Shown in pieces: positions 53,708-62,613 of a stretch of 64,000 nt of DNA. Position 1 is the stretch's first letter. Every line of letters begins with the position of its first letter. The notes beneath the pieces were generated by a model. The model had not been told where the DNA came from and did not search any database. It saw only the letters and a list, made by a program, of their open reading frames with translations. This DNA is from Pseudomonadota bacterium (GTDB taxonomy: Bacteria > Pseudomonadota > Alphaproteobacteria > Rhizobiales > Hyphomicrobiaceae), in the NCBI GenBank assembly GCA_023405815.1, contig JAEXXM010000045.1, positions 1-64,000 of the forward strand, given 5' to 3'. A program made the position numbers and the translations under genes.

Positions 53708-54655
53708 ATGTTTTCGGCCGTGAAAGAAAAACTGAATCAATGCCGTATGCGCGACGTCACGCTGAAGCAGTTGCGCGTCGTGCAGGCCATCGCCCGCTGT
53801 GGGAGGATCACGACTGCCGCCAACGAGTTACGGGTGACGCCCCCGGCCGTGACGCTGCAACTCAAGCTGATCGAGAACGCCCTGGGATTCGTGCTGTTCG
53901 AGCGCACACGGCAGGGCCTGCGGCTGACGGACGCGGGCCACTACGTTCTGGGGATGCAAGCCCGCATCGAAGCGGAGCTCGTCGAGTGCGGTGCTTCACT
54001 CGGCGAGATCAAAGGGCTGAGCCGAGGGCGCGTCTCGGTCGGCATCGTCAGCACGGCAAAATACTTCGCGCCGCGGGCCATTGCCGCTTACGCCGCCGCC
54101 CATCCCCGCGTCGACGTCAAGCTGACGGAAGGCAATCGCGAGGCGATTGTCGCGGCGCTGGGACGTTTCGATCTGGATATCGCCCTCATGGGGGCGCCCC
54201 CCGACACCTTGGCGGTGGAGCACCGAGTTATCGGCGACCATCCCTTCATCATCATCGCACCGGCTGGCCATCCTCTTGCGGCGCGACGGCGTGTGTCGTT
54301 GGCGGTGCTCTCCAACGAGAAGTTTCTACTGCGGGAGTCAGGATCAGGGACGCGCACGCTGATGGAGCGGATGTTCGCCAAGCACGGGGTCGTGCCGCGG
54401 GCTGGCACGGAGTTCGGCAGCAACGAGACGATCAAGCAGGGTGTGATGGCCGGCCTCGGACTGGCGTTCATCTCCGAGCATACCGTGGCGGCCGAGATCG
54501 CTGCCGGTTGGCTCAGCGTCTTGCCCGTCGAAGGCTCACCCGTCATGCGCCAGTGGTATGCGGTCAAAGCAAAGCATAAACAGCTTCTGCCCGCTGGAAT
54601 GGCCATGTGGAACTTCCTGATGGCGAAGGGGGGAGACTTTCTCCCGAGCGTCTAG
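53708..54655 (+). CDS. LysR family regulator, CbbR-like
   Basis: A 315-residue transcription factor. The N-terminal winged helix-turn-helix (TLKQLRVVQAIARCGRITTAANELRVTPPAVTLQLKLIE) is of the CbbR subtype, and the C-terminal effector domain includes GRVSVGIVSTAKYFAPRAIA and SNETIKQGVMAGLGLAFIS. It is divergent from the formate dehydrogenase gene, so it most likely controls it. The start is uncertain: ATGs at 53708 and 53747 both lack a clear ribosome site. The effector is unknown. Confidence 0.87.
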   Translation: MFSAVKEKLNQCRMRDVTLKQLRVVQAIARCGRITTAANELRVTPPAVTLQLKLIENALGFVLFERTRQGLRLTDAGHYVLGMQARIEAELVECGASLGEIKGLSRGRVSVGIVSTAKYFAPRAIAAYAAAHPRVDVKLTEGNREAIVAALGRFDLDIALMGAPPDTLAVEHRVIGDHPFIIIAPAGHPLAARRRVSLAVLSNEKFLLRESGSGTRTLMERMFAKHGVVPRAGTEFGSNETIKQGVMAGLGLAFISEHTVAAEIAAGWLSVLPVEGSPVMRQWYAVKAKHKQLLPAGMAMWNFLMAKGGDFLPSV

Positions 54656-54685
54656 AGTGCAGCGCGCCACTTTCGACACGCATGC

Positions 54686-56866
54686 TTACCACTGTTTGGT
54701 GACGGCGAGGCGAAACGAGCGCGGTTCGAGCGGATGGAAGTGGATGCCTTCCTCCGGACTCGCGCCCACTGGGAAACGGGATTCGTAGAAATAATCGATT
54801 TGGCTCGCGTCTTCGTCGAGGAGGTTATAGCCGTCGACTTGCACGATGATCCCGCTGCCGAAGTCGTATCCGAGCCGGGCGGAGACCGGCGTGCTCGACT
54901 TGGAGCGAACGCTGTTGTCCTCGATGAGAGGGCGCGGCCCGAAGTAGCGCACGTTGATCCCGCCGAAGAAGCCGCCCCAGACATCCCGGAATGAGAGCCC
55001 GACAGTCACGACGCCTTCGATGGCTCCAGGGATGCGCCGGCCCGCTGGATCGTCGTCCTTGAAGCGCGCTTGCGTATAGGCGGCGTCGAGCTCGAGAAAG
55101 AGCCGGTGAAGCAGTTCGGCCTGCAGGGTGAGCTCCGCGCCGATGCGGCGACTCGGCCTGCTGGCTTCCGTCGTACCCGCATCGCCGACGAAGAGGATCT
55201 CGGATTCGAAGTCCAGGACGAAAGCAGCGAGTGTGCCCGTTATGGCGCGTGTCGGTTGCGTTCTGAGGCCGATCTCGGCGCCCTTGGAGCGCACGAGCAG
55301 TGGCGAGGTTTCGACCGGATCGCCGGTCGCGGGATCGATGGTCGTCACGGCACCGCGCGCGTCGTTGCTGTGGAACCCGGTGCCGGCATTCAAGTAGAGC
55401 TCCGTATCGGCCCAGGGGCCGAGCACCAGACCGGCCTTGGGACTGAGGATCGCATCGGTGTCATCGCCGGAGTTCTCGTCCCGATCGCTCGACACATCGA
55501 CGCTATAAAGGTCACCCCGGATGCCAACGGTCGTCCGCATCCACTCGGTCCACCGGAGCGTGTTCTCGACGAATATGCCCGCGCTCGCTTCCTTCACCCG
55601 GTCCTCGCGCACCGTGGAGAGGCGTTGGCGCTCCTTGGTGTTGAACAGCCCGACGTCGATGTCGTCGTAGCGCGCATCAATGCCGATGGTCGTCGCGCTT
55701 TTCACGCCGCCGGGAACCGTCGCAAAGTACGTCTTGCTGGCGCTGCCACCCGCAAGCACGCGGTCGTCTGCCTGCTGGAACTGGTCGCCGTTGGCGGGAT
55801 CATTGAGGAAGTAGGTGAAGTTATTGAAGAGATCGAGATCGCTCTTGATCAGGTAGGCGCTAACGTGCGTTGTGCTGTTCGCGTCGGTTGCGCGCCAGCG
55901 TCCCGAGAGGCTGTAGCGGTGCGACGAGCCGCCATCGGTCGGATCGACGGCGCCGAAGCGGCCGATGTCGCCTGCCTCCACGGCATACAGGGGGATCTGA
56001 TCGGTCGAGTGCCAGTCGCCGGTGTAGGCCATCGCCGTCAGCGCGAAGCCATTTGCGTACGATCCGGTGGAATAGCGCGCAATCGCGTTGAGACGGCGGA
56101 CATCGTCGGGATTATCCCAGGGGCCATCAAAGCGCACGATCTCGCCGGCGACCATCACCGTTTCGTCGGCGCCGACCTGGGCGGTCTGCGCAGCGACGGC
56201 CCGTCGGTGCCCGAACTGTCCGATCTCCACTTTTGCGAAATTTGCCGGGCGGTCGAACACGTCGAGATATATTGCGCCTGCCGACGCAAAGTCACCGTCC
56301 TCGGCAAAGTAAGGGCCCTTATGGAATGCGAGTCCGCGCACCAGCTCTGGAATGATGAAATTCGTGTCGGCATAGCCCTGGCCGTGGCCATGGGTTCGCA
56401 TGTTCACCGGCATGCCGTCGACGGTGATGGCGAGATCGGTTCCGTGGTCGAGGTTGAAGCCACGCAGGAAGTACTGGTTGGCTTTCCCTTCGCCGCTGTG
56501 CTGGGTGACGATCAGTCCGGGAACGGATTCGAGCAGCTCGCCGGTTCGATAGACCGGCCTTGTAGCGAGCTCCGGTTCCGTGACCACGCCGGAGCTTGCA
56601 GCCTGCGCTACGCCGACCTGCTCGCCAAGCTTGTCGAATACGTCAACAGGCGCGAACGCCAGGACCTTCTCGGGCTGTGTCGTGCTCGTCGAATTGGCCG
56701 GCGATTGCGCTGACTTGGCACCCGGCTTCGGTTCTTTCGCAGGCTTTTGCTTTGGCGCCACCGTCGTGACCGTGATGGCCGGCAGCTCCTGCGGCTCCTG
56801 CGCAAGCGACGGCGCGCAACAATGCGCAACGAGGACTCCCAACGCAAACACAGAACGCATACGCAT
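54686..56866 (-). CDS. TonB-dependent receptor
   Basis: A 726-residue outer-membrane receptor with a signal peptide (about residues 1-22). A Pro/Lys-rich N-terminal stretch leads to the plug (VYRTGELLESVPGLIV, ... NQYFLRGFNLDHGTDLAITVDGMPVN) and a 22-strand barrel ending in FRLAVTKQW, with terminal aromatic residue. No TonB box is obvious. The substrate is unknown; HGHGQGYAD in the plug and the neighbouring hydrogenase genes make a metal such as nickel conceivable. It converges with the LysR gene and diverges from hupS. Confidence 0.9.
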   Translation of the reverse strand: MRMRSVFALGVLVAHCCAPSLAQEPQELPAITVTTVAPKQKPAKEPKPGAKSAQSPANSTSTTQPEKVLAFAPVDVFDKLGEQVGVAQAASSGVVTEPELATRPVYRTGELLESVPGLIVTQHSGEGKANQYFLRGFNLDHGTDLAITVDGMPVNMRTHGHGQGYADTNFIIPELVRGLAFHKGPYFAEDGDFASAGAIYLDVFDRPANFAKVEIGQFGHRRAVAAQTAQVGADETVMVAGEIVRFDGPWDNPDDVRRLNAIARYSTGSYANGFALTAMAYTGDWHSTDQIPLYAVEAGDIGRFGAVDPTDGGSSHRYSLSGRWRATDANSTTHVSAYLIKSDLDLFNNFTYFLNDPANGDQFQQADDRVLAGGSASKTYFATVPGGVKSATTIGIDARYDDIDVGLFNTKERQRLSTVREDRVKEASAGIFVENTLRWTEWMRTTVGIRGDLYSVDVSSDRDENSGDDTDAILSPKAGLVLGPWADTELYLNAGTGFHSNDARGAVTTIDPATGDPVETSPLLVRSKGAEIGLRTQPTRAITGTLAAFVLDFESEILFVGDAGTTEASRPSRRIGAELTLQAELLHRLFLELDAAYTQARFKDDDPAGRRIPGAIEGVVTVGLSFRDVWGGFFGGINVRYFGPRPLIEDNSVRSKSSTPVSARLGYDFGSGIIVQVDGYNLLDEDASQIDYFYESRFPVGASPEEGIHFHPLEPRSFRLAVTKQW

Positions 56867-57253
56867 GACGCACTCTCACAACGACGAGAGCTAGATAACG
56901 AGCAGCCATCGGGCGAGGGAAGTTGACTTGGTGACGAAAGTCGCGGGCGAGCACCATTTCGGAAATGGGCTGCTAATCAGCAACTCTGGAAAGTCTCTTG
57001 CCACGTTGTTTGAAAGCGCGCGACGACTCCTCGATCACCTGCCGGTCGACACAGCGCCGATCCCTCAGTGCTGAAGTGTGCAGCGCAACGTATGTGCGCG
57101 TCGGCTTCAGTGAGCAGCGCTGAGTGCCATGTGCGGCAAGCGGTCACGCACTTACCATCTCAAGCTCCGCCTGCAAGCGACGCATTCAGCGATACGCGCG
57201 CGATCCCGCGCCAGTGGGATGCTAATTCATTGAACCACAGAAACAATTTTTGC
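56867..57253. other. Divergent region upstream of hupS
   Basis: About 390 bp between the receptor gene and the hupS sigma-54 promoter. No gene is seen. An AT-rich stretch near 57221-57250, between the promoter and the likely upstream activator region, is where IHF would bend the DNA in this class of promoters; its match to the IHF consensus is weak. Confidence 0.4.
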
Positions 57254-57269
57254 TGGCACAGCCCTTGCT
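57254..57269 (+). promoter_or_regulatory. Sigma-54 promoter of hupSLEC
   Basis: TGGCAC-AGCCC-TTGCT matches the -24/-12 consensus (TGGCAC-N5-TTGC) with the required 10 bases between the GG and GC elements. It ends 64 bp before the hupS ATG. The sequence GCTAATTCAT occurs at 57221 and 57267, partly overlapping it. Sigma-54 control with an NtrC-type activator such as HoxA or NifA is well known for hup genes. Confidence 0.88.
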
Positions 57270-57333
57270 AATTCATGTCTCGGCGACATTCGCAAGAACC
57301 ACAATTTCACAGCGAGGGGAGAGGACGCCAGCA

Positions 57334-58404
57334 ATGACCGAGACATTCTACGAGGTCCTGCGCCGGCAGGGCATATCGCGCCGAAGCTTCCTCAAATTCT
57401 GCAGTTTGACGGCGGCATCGCTGGGGCTCGGCCCCGAGTTCGTGTCGACGATGGCCAACGCGCTCGAGACCAAGCCGCGCACCCCGGTGCTTTGGCTGCA
57501 CGGGCTCGAATGCACGTGCTGCTCCGAAGCTTTCATCCGCTCGGCACATCCGCTCGCCTCGGACGTCATCCTGTCGATGATCTCTCTCGACTATGACGAT
57601 ACGATCATGGCCGCTGCCGGCCATCATGCCGAAGCGATCGTCGACGAGATCATCGAGAAATACAAAGGCAACTACATCCTCGCCTGCGAGGGTAACCCGC
57701 CGCTCAACGCCGACGGCATGTACTGCATCATCGGCGGCAAGCCTTATCTCGACCAGCTGAAGAAGGCGGCATCCAACTGTAAGGCCATCATCTCCTGGGG
57801 CTCTTGTGCCTCTTGGGGTTGCGTGCAGGCGGCGCGTCCCAACCCGACGCAGGCCGTGCCCATACACAAGGTCATCCACGACAAGCCGATCATCAAGGTG
57901 CCGGGCTGCCCGCCGATCCCGGAGGTCATGACGGCGGTCATCACCTATATCGCCACCTTCGAGAAGCTGCCCGAGCTCGACCGTCAGGGGCGGCCGAAGA
58001 TGTTCTACTCGCAGCGCATCCACGACAAGTGCTACCGCCGCCCGCACTTCGACGCCGGCCAGTTCGTCGAGCAGTGGGACGACGACAGCGCGCGCAAGGG
58101 CTACTGCCTCTACAAGATGGGCTGCAAGGGGCCGACCACCTACAACGCCTGCTCGACCACGCGCTGGTACGGCGGCGTGTCCTTCCCCATTCAGTCCGGG
58201 CACGGGTGCATCGGCTGCTCGGAGGACGGGTTCTGGGACAACGGCTCGTTCTACAACCGGCTCACCAACATCAACCAATTCGGCGTCGAGGCTAACGCTG
58301 ACGAGGTCGGGCTCGGCGCGGTTGGCGTCGTCGGCGCGGCCGTGGCCGCCCACGCGGCGGTTAGCGCCATCAAGCGCGCGCGCGGCAAGGGAGGAAACGA
58401 ATAA
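57334..58404 (+). CDS. hupS: Uptake [NiFe]-hydrogenase small subunit
   Basis: A 356-residue precursor that carries electrons from the NiFe site to the membrane. A Tat signal (RRSFLKF, residues 16-22) ends near Ala43. Cysteines 60, 62, 63, 158 and 163 equal mature positions 17, 19, 20, 115 and 120 of oxygen-tolerant enzymes, including both extra cysteines of the proximal [4Fe-3S] cluster. The other clusters and the C-terminal membrane anchor (VGVVGAAVAAHAAV) follow. The start at MTETFYEVL is set by the twin-arginine signal. hupL begins 1 bp after. Confidence 0.97.
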   Translation: MTETFYEVLRRQGISRRSFLKFCSLTAASLGLGPEFVSTMANALETKPRTPVLWLHGLECTCCSEAFIRSAHPLASDVILSMISLDYDDTIMAAAGHHAEAIVDEIIEKYKGNYILACEGNPPLNADGMYCIIGGKPYLDQLKKAASNCKAIISWGSCASWGCVQAARPNPTQAVPIHKVIHDKPIIKVPGCPPIPEVMTAVITYIATFEKLPELDRQGRPKMFYSQRIHDKCYRRPHFDAGQFVEQWDDDSARKGYCLYKMGCKGPTTYNACSTTRWYGGVSFPIQSGHGCIGCSEDGFWDNGSFYNRLTNINQFGVEANADEVGLGAVGVVGAAVAAHAAVSAIKRARGKGGNE

Positions 58405-60197
58405 TGGTTATTCAAACGCCCAACGGCTTTTCTCTCGACACGAGCGGCAAGCGCGTCGTCGTCGATCCATTGACCCGCATCGAAGGGCACATGCGCTGCG
58501 AGGTCAACATCGACAACGACAACGTCATCCGCAACGCGGTGTCGACCGGCACCATGTGGCGCGGGCTCGAGGTCATCCTTAAGGGCCGCGACCCACGTGA
58601 CGCCTGGGCCTTCACGCAGCGCATCTGCGGGGTTTGCACCGGCACGCACGCACTCACCTCCGTGCGCGCGGTGGAGGACGCGCTACAGATCAAGATCCCG
58701 GAGAACGCCAACTCGATCCGCAACATCATGCAGCTGTCGCTGCAGATCCACGACCACCTCGTGCACTTCTATCACCTGCACGCGCTCGACTGGGTCAACC
58801 CCGTCACCGCGCTGAAGGCCGATCCCAAAGCGACGAGCGAGCTGCAGGCGCAGGTTTCTCCGAACCATCCTAAGTCATCTCCCGGCTACTTCCGGGACGT
58901 GCAGAACCGCTTGAAGCGCTTCATCGAGAGCGGCCAGCTCGGCCCCTTCAAGAACGGCTACTGGGACAATCCGGCCTACCTCTTGCCGCCCGAAGCCAAC
59001 CTGATGGCGACGACCCACTACCTGGAGGCGCTCGACTTCCAGTCGCAAATCATGAAAACGCGCGTGATCTTTGGTGGCAAGGACCCGCACCCCAACTGGA
59101 TTGTCGGCGGCGTGCCGTGCGCCATCAATGTCGATGACGTGGGGGCGGTCGGCGCCATCAACATGGAGCGTCTCAACTACGTCTCCGACATCATCAACCA
59201 GACGACGGAGTTCGTCGAGAACGTCTACATCCCCGACATCATCGCCATCGGCAAGTTCTACAAGGGCTGGCTCTACGGCGGCGGCTTGTCGGGCAAGAGC
59301 GTGCTGGCCTATGGCGACATTCCCGAGAACGCCAACGACTATTCGGCAGCCAACCTGCTGATGCCGCAGGGTGCCGTGATCAACGGCAACCTCAAGGAGG
59401 TGCACCCCGTCGATCTTCGGGATCCCGAGCAGATCCAGGAGTTCGTACCCCACTCCTGGTATACTTATCCCGACGAGAAGAAGGGATTGCATCCCTGGGA
59501 TGGCATCACCGAGCCGCACTACGAGCTGGGCCCCAACGCCAAGGGCACCAAGACCAACATTGTCGAGCTCGACGAGAGCGCCAAATACTCCTGGATCAAG
59601 GCGCCGCGCTGGAAAGGGCACGCGATGGAGGTGGGCCCGCTCGCCCGCTACGTCGTCGGCTATGCCGCCGGGCACGCCGAGATCACCGAGCAGATCAACG
59701 CCACCTTGAAGGCGCTCGATGTGCCGGTCGATGCGCTCTTCTCCACCCTCGGGCGCACGGCTGCCCGCGCCCTCGAGGCGCAGCGCTGCTGTTATCTCCA
59801 GCGCCACTTCATGGACAAGCTCATCGCCAACATCAAAGCGGGCGACTCCTCGACCGCCAACGTTGAACGGTGGGACCCGGAAACGTGGCCAACCGAGGCC
59901 AAGGGTGTGGGCTTCACAGAGGCCCCGCGCGGAGCCTTGGCACACTGGATAAAGATCAAGGACACCAAGATCGACAACTACCAATGTGTGGTGCCGACGA
60001 CCTGGAACGGCTCACCCCGCGACAACGAGGGGAACATCGGAGCGTTCGAAGCCTCGCTGATGAACACCAAGGTCGAACGGGCCGAGGAGCCGGTCGAAAT
60101 CCTGCGCACTATCCACAGCTTCGACCCCTGCCTCGCCTGCTCCACGCACGTGATGAGCGAGGACGGTCGCGAGCTCGCTAGCGTCAAAGTACGCTGA
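58404..60197 (+). CDS. hupL: Uptake [NiFe]-hydrogenase large subunit
   Basis: A 597-residue subunit holding the NiFe active site. The four Ni-binding cysteines are in RICGVCTGTH (C75, C78) and DPCLACSTH (C576, C579). The 15 residues after His582 (VMSEDGRELASVKVR) should be cut by HupD after metal insertion. The start overlaps the hupS stop by one base (TAATG), so they are translationally coupled. It is a group 1 periplasmic respiratory enzyme with hupC as its cytochrome b. Confidence 0.97.
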   Translation: MVIQTPNGFSLDTSGKRVVVDPLTRIEGHMRCEVNIDNDNVIRNAVSTGTMWRGLEVILKGRDPRDAWAFTQRICGVCTGTHALTSVRAVEDALQIKIPENANSIRNIMQLSLQIHDHLVHFYHLHALDWVNPVTALKADPKATSELQAQVSPNHPKSSPGYFRDVQNRLKRFIESGQLGPFKNGYWDNPAYLLPPEANLMATTHYLEALDFQSQIMKTRVIFGGKDPHPNWIVGGVPCAINVDDVGAVGAINMERLNYVSDIINQTTEFVENVYIPDIIAIGKFYKGWLYGGGLSGKSVLAYGDIPENANDYSAANLLMPQGAVINGNLKEVHPVDLRDPEQIQEFVPHSWYTYPDEKKGLHPWDGITEPHYELGPNAKGTKTNIVELDESAKYSWIKAPRWKGHAMEVGPLARYVVGYAAGHAEITEQINATLKALDVPVDALFSTLGRTAARALEAQRCCYLQRHFMDKLIANIKAGDSSTANVERWDPETWPTEAKGVGFTEAPRGALAHWIKIKDTKIDNYQCVVPTTWNGSPRDNEGNIGAFEASLMNTKVERAEEPVEILRTIHSFDPCLACSTHVMSEDGRELASVKVR

Positions 60198-60216
60198 GAA
60201 GTGGGAGGAAAAACAA

Positions 60217-60804
60217 ATGCGAAACATTCGTCTTGTCACTGGCGCAGCTCTGACCGCCTTACTGGCCGGGGCGGCTCCCGCGCTTGCCCATAGCGGGATC
60301 GGCCACACACACGGCTTCTTTGCCGGCCTTACGCACCCCATCGGCGGTCTCGACCACATGCTTGCCATGCTTTCCGTCGGCATCTGGTCGGCCCTGGCCG
60401 TCAAGGAGAAGGCCTGGCGTATCTGGGTGGCTCCAGCGGCCTTCGTGGGCGCCATGCTGGCTGGCGCGACGGCGGGATACCTGGGGCTCCGGCTGCCGAT
60501 GGTGGAGGCCGGAATTGCGCTCTCGGTGTTGCTGCTCGGGCTCATGATTGTCGCGCGCGTCGAGCTGCCGCTTGCTGTTGGTGCGGTCGTCGTCGCCCTG
60601 TTCGCGATCTATCACGGCCATGCCCACGGCTCCGAGGCGACGGGCACCATCCTCGCCTATATGGCGGGCTTCGCGGCGGCGACGGCCTTGCTGCACGTGG
60701 CGGGTATCGGTCTCGGCGCTGCTATGACGCGCATGCGCATTGCGGCCGTGACGACCGGTGCGGCCATCTCGGCTACGGGCGTCTATCTTTTGGCCTCGGT
60801 GTGA
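60217..60804 (+). CDS. hupE: HupE/UreJ-type membrane protein, likely nickel carrier
   Basis: A 195-residue protein with a cleavable signal (ending PALA) and about six helices. The family's metal motif is seen as THPIGGLDHMLAM near residue 47, after HSGIGHTHGFF. HupE/UreJ proteins are thought to carry nickel into the cell for hydrogenase. The gene lies 20 bp after hupL; in many hup clusters hupC comes directly after hupL instead. Confidence 0.93.
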   Translation: MRNIRLVTGAALTALLAGAAPALAHSGIGHTHGFFAGLTHPIGGLDHMLAMLSVGIWSALAVKEKAWRIWVAPAAFVGAMLAGATAGYLGLRLPMVEAGIALSVLLLGLMIVARVELPLAVGAVVVALFAIYHGHAHGSEATGTILAYMAGFAAATALLHVAGIGLGAAMTRMRIAAVTTGAAISATGVYLLASV

Positions 60805-60814
60805 GGGCGCCGCC

Positions 60815-61537
60815 ATGGTCATGAAAACGGTAGCCGACGCGCAGTCGCCCACCACCGTCTACGTGTACGAAGGCCCGCTGCGCCTTTGGCACTGGGTCAA
60901 TGCGCTCGCCATCCTGACGCTGGCTTTTACCGGCTATTTCATCGCCAGCCCGCTGCCGACGATGCCGGGTGAGGCGAGCGAGCACTTCCTCATGGGTTAC
61001 ATCCGCTTCGTCCACTTCGCTGCGGGCTACGTGCTGATCGTCGGCTTCCTGCTCAGGGTGTACTGGGCATTCGCCGGCAATGAGCATGCGCGCCAGATCT
61101 TTCTCCCGCCCATCTTCAACGCCAAGTGGTGGGACGAGGTGTTCCACGAGATCAAGTGGTACCTGTTCATCGCCAAGGCGCCGAAGAAGTACGTGGGCCA
61201 CAACCCGCTGGCGACGCTGGCCATGCACGTGCTTTTCGTCTGGGGCATCATCTTCATGATGATCACCGGCCTCGCCCTCTACGGCGAAGGCGCGGGCATG
61301 GACTCTTGGCAGTACGCGTGGTTCTCGAGCTGGGTAATCCCGCTGTTTGGCAACAGCCAATGGGTGCACACCTATCACCACCTCGGCATGTGGGTGATCC
61401 TCATCTTCGTGGTGGTGCACGTCTACGCCGCCTTCCGCGAGGACGTCATGTCGAGGCAGAGCATCATCAGCACGATGATCTCTGGCTGGCGCACCTTCAA
61501 GGACAGCCAGCCGCCTGATGATGAGCACAAGCAATAG
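60815..61537 (+). CDS. hupC: Hydrogenase cytochrome b subunit
   Basis: A 240-residue cytochrome b561-type protein with four membrane helices that passes electrons from HupSL to quinone. Heme-b histidines lie in RLWHWVNAL, FVHFAAGY, WVHTYHHLGMW and VVVHVY. The chosen ATG at 60815 starts MVMKTVADAQ; 60821 is an alternative. It closes the first hup operon and is followed by a strong terminator. Length is normal for HupC/HyaC. Confidence 0.95.
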   Translation: MVMKTVADAQSPTTVYVYEGPLRLWHWVNALAILTLAFTGYFIASPLPTMPGEASEHFLMGYIRFVHFAAGYVLIVGFLLRVYWAFAGNEHARQIFLPPIFNAKWWDEVFHEIKWYLFIAKAPKKYVGHNPLATLAMHVLFVWGIIFMMITGLALYGEGAGMDSWQYAWFSSWVIPLFGNSQWVHTYHHLGMWVILIFVVVHVYAAFREDVMSRQSIISTMISGWRTFKDSQPPDDEHKQ

Positions 61538-61577
61538 CGGCCCTCCGAAACACTTCCCCCTGAGTGCTCCAAGCCCT

Positions 61578-61617
61578 GCCCATCGCGAAGGTCTCCTTCG
61601 TGATGGGCCTTTTTTTA
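61578..61617 (+). terminator. Rho-independent terminator after hupC
   Basis: GCCCATCGCGAAGG-TCT-CCTTCGTGATGGGC forms a 14-bp stem (one mismatch) followed by eight T residues. Confidence 0.95.
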
Positions 61618-61673
61618 TGCATGCTGCGCATGGCTGGCCTGACGCCTCCCAGCCAGACGTGGAAGCCCGCTTT

Positions 61674-61692
61674 CTATACTTGAGAAGTATAG
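61674..61692. promoter_or_regulatory. Perfect 19-bp palindrome upstream of hupD
   Basis: CTATACTTGAGAAGTATAG has perfect 8-bp arms and a 3-base centre. It lies about 165-180 bp ahead of the sigma-54 element at 61856, the usual distance for an enhancer-binding activator. No copy of this sequence was noticed before hupS. Binding by a specific regulator is inferred. Confidence 0.6.
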
Positions 61693-61855
61693 CTTACCGA
61701 TCTCCACCAGCATCGGGCGCGGCCGCGGGCATTGGGCGGGAAATGGCAGGAAGCATTCCACTTCTGTCGGTGCCTGGAAGACCGCTTTGCAGTCTGAAAG
61801 CCGCGAATTTGCACAAAATCAGAGTTTGACGTGGCTCAAGGCCGCACCCCCGAGC

Positions 61856-61871
61856 TGGCCCGATAGTTGCT
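61856..61871 (+). promoter_or_regulatory. Sigma-54 promoter of hupDFGH
   Basis: TGGCCC-GATAG-TTGCT keeps GG and GC at the required 10-base spacing and differs from the consensus at one position of the -24 box. It ends 58 bp before the hupD ATG. It makes the maturation genes a second sigma-54 unit. Confidence 0.82.
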
Positions 61872-61929
61872 CAACGTCACAAAACGCAACACTCGCCAGC
61901 TTCAAGCCAGCTCGAGAGAAGGGTGTGCG

Positions 61930-62613
61930 ATGGAGGAAGTGCCGCAAGTCCTGATCCTCGGGATCGGGAATCTGCTCTGGGCAGACGAAGGGTATGGCGT
62001 GCGCGCTGTGGAAGCGCTGCACAAGGCCTACGCTTTTCCTGACAACGTGACGCTGATGGATGGCGGCACGCAGGGCATCTATTTGGTCGAGCACGTGCGC
62101 CAGGCCGACGTGCTCGTCGTCTTCGATGCGGTCGACTACGGCCTGCCCGCCGGAACCTTGAAGCTCGTCGAGGACGAGGCGGTGCCGAAGTTTCTTGGCG
62201 CCAAGAAAATGAGCCTGCACCAGACAGGTTTCCAGGAGGTGCTCGCCATGGCGGACCTCATGGGCGATCTTCCCAGCCACTTGTTGCTCATCGGTGTGCA
62301 GCCTGTCGAGCTCGAGGATTTCGGCGGCAGCCTGCGCGAGGCGGTCAAGGCGCAGATCGAACCGGGGATCGCGCACGCGCTCACCTATCTCTCGCACTTC
62401 GGCGTTGTGGCCGCGCAGCGCCCTGTGCCACTCAACGACGCCGCAACCCTCTCCTCGCCCGAGTTCGCCCTCAGCCACTATGAGGGCGGTCGACCTTCCG
62501 AAGCCGCCGCCTGCCGCACCGGCGATGCTCGCGTCCTCGCCTCGACCCTGCGCACCGGGGCCGAGTCCGGGCCGCAACCGGCAAAGGTACCGCCAGCCTC
62601 CGAGACCGCCTGA
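61930..62613 (+). CDS. hupD: Hydrogenase maturation endopeptidase
   Basis: A 227-residue protease that cuts the C-terminal tail from the HupL precursor. Ni-binding residues typical of HybD are present: Glu20 in LGIGNLLWADEGYGV, Asp in VFDAVDYG and His in MSLHQTGF. The catalytic body ends near residue 165; the last 60 residues are a Pro/Ala/Ser-rich tail not found in short HyaD proteins. The GAGAGAAGGG site fixes the ATG at 61930. The stop overlaps the hupF ATG. Confidence 0.94.
   Translation: MEEVPQVLILGIGNLLWADEGYGVRAVEALHKAYAFPDNVTLMDGGTQGIYLVEHVRQADVLVVFDAVDYGLPAGTLKLVEDEAVPKFLGAKKMSLHQTGFQEVLAMADLMGDLPSHLLLIGVQPVELEDFGGSLREAVKAQIEPGIAHALTYLSHFGVVAAQRPVPLNDAATLSSPEFALSHYEGGRPSEAAACRTGDARVLASTLRTGAESGPQPAKVPPASETA

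Larger units (their letters stand above)
61538..61855. other. Intergenic region hupC-hupD
   Basis: About 320 bp holding the hupC terminator, the 19-bp palindrome and the approach to the hupD promoter. Codons across it do not form a convincing gene. Confidence 0.55.
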
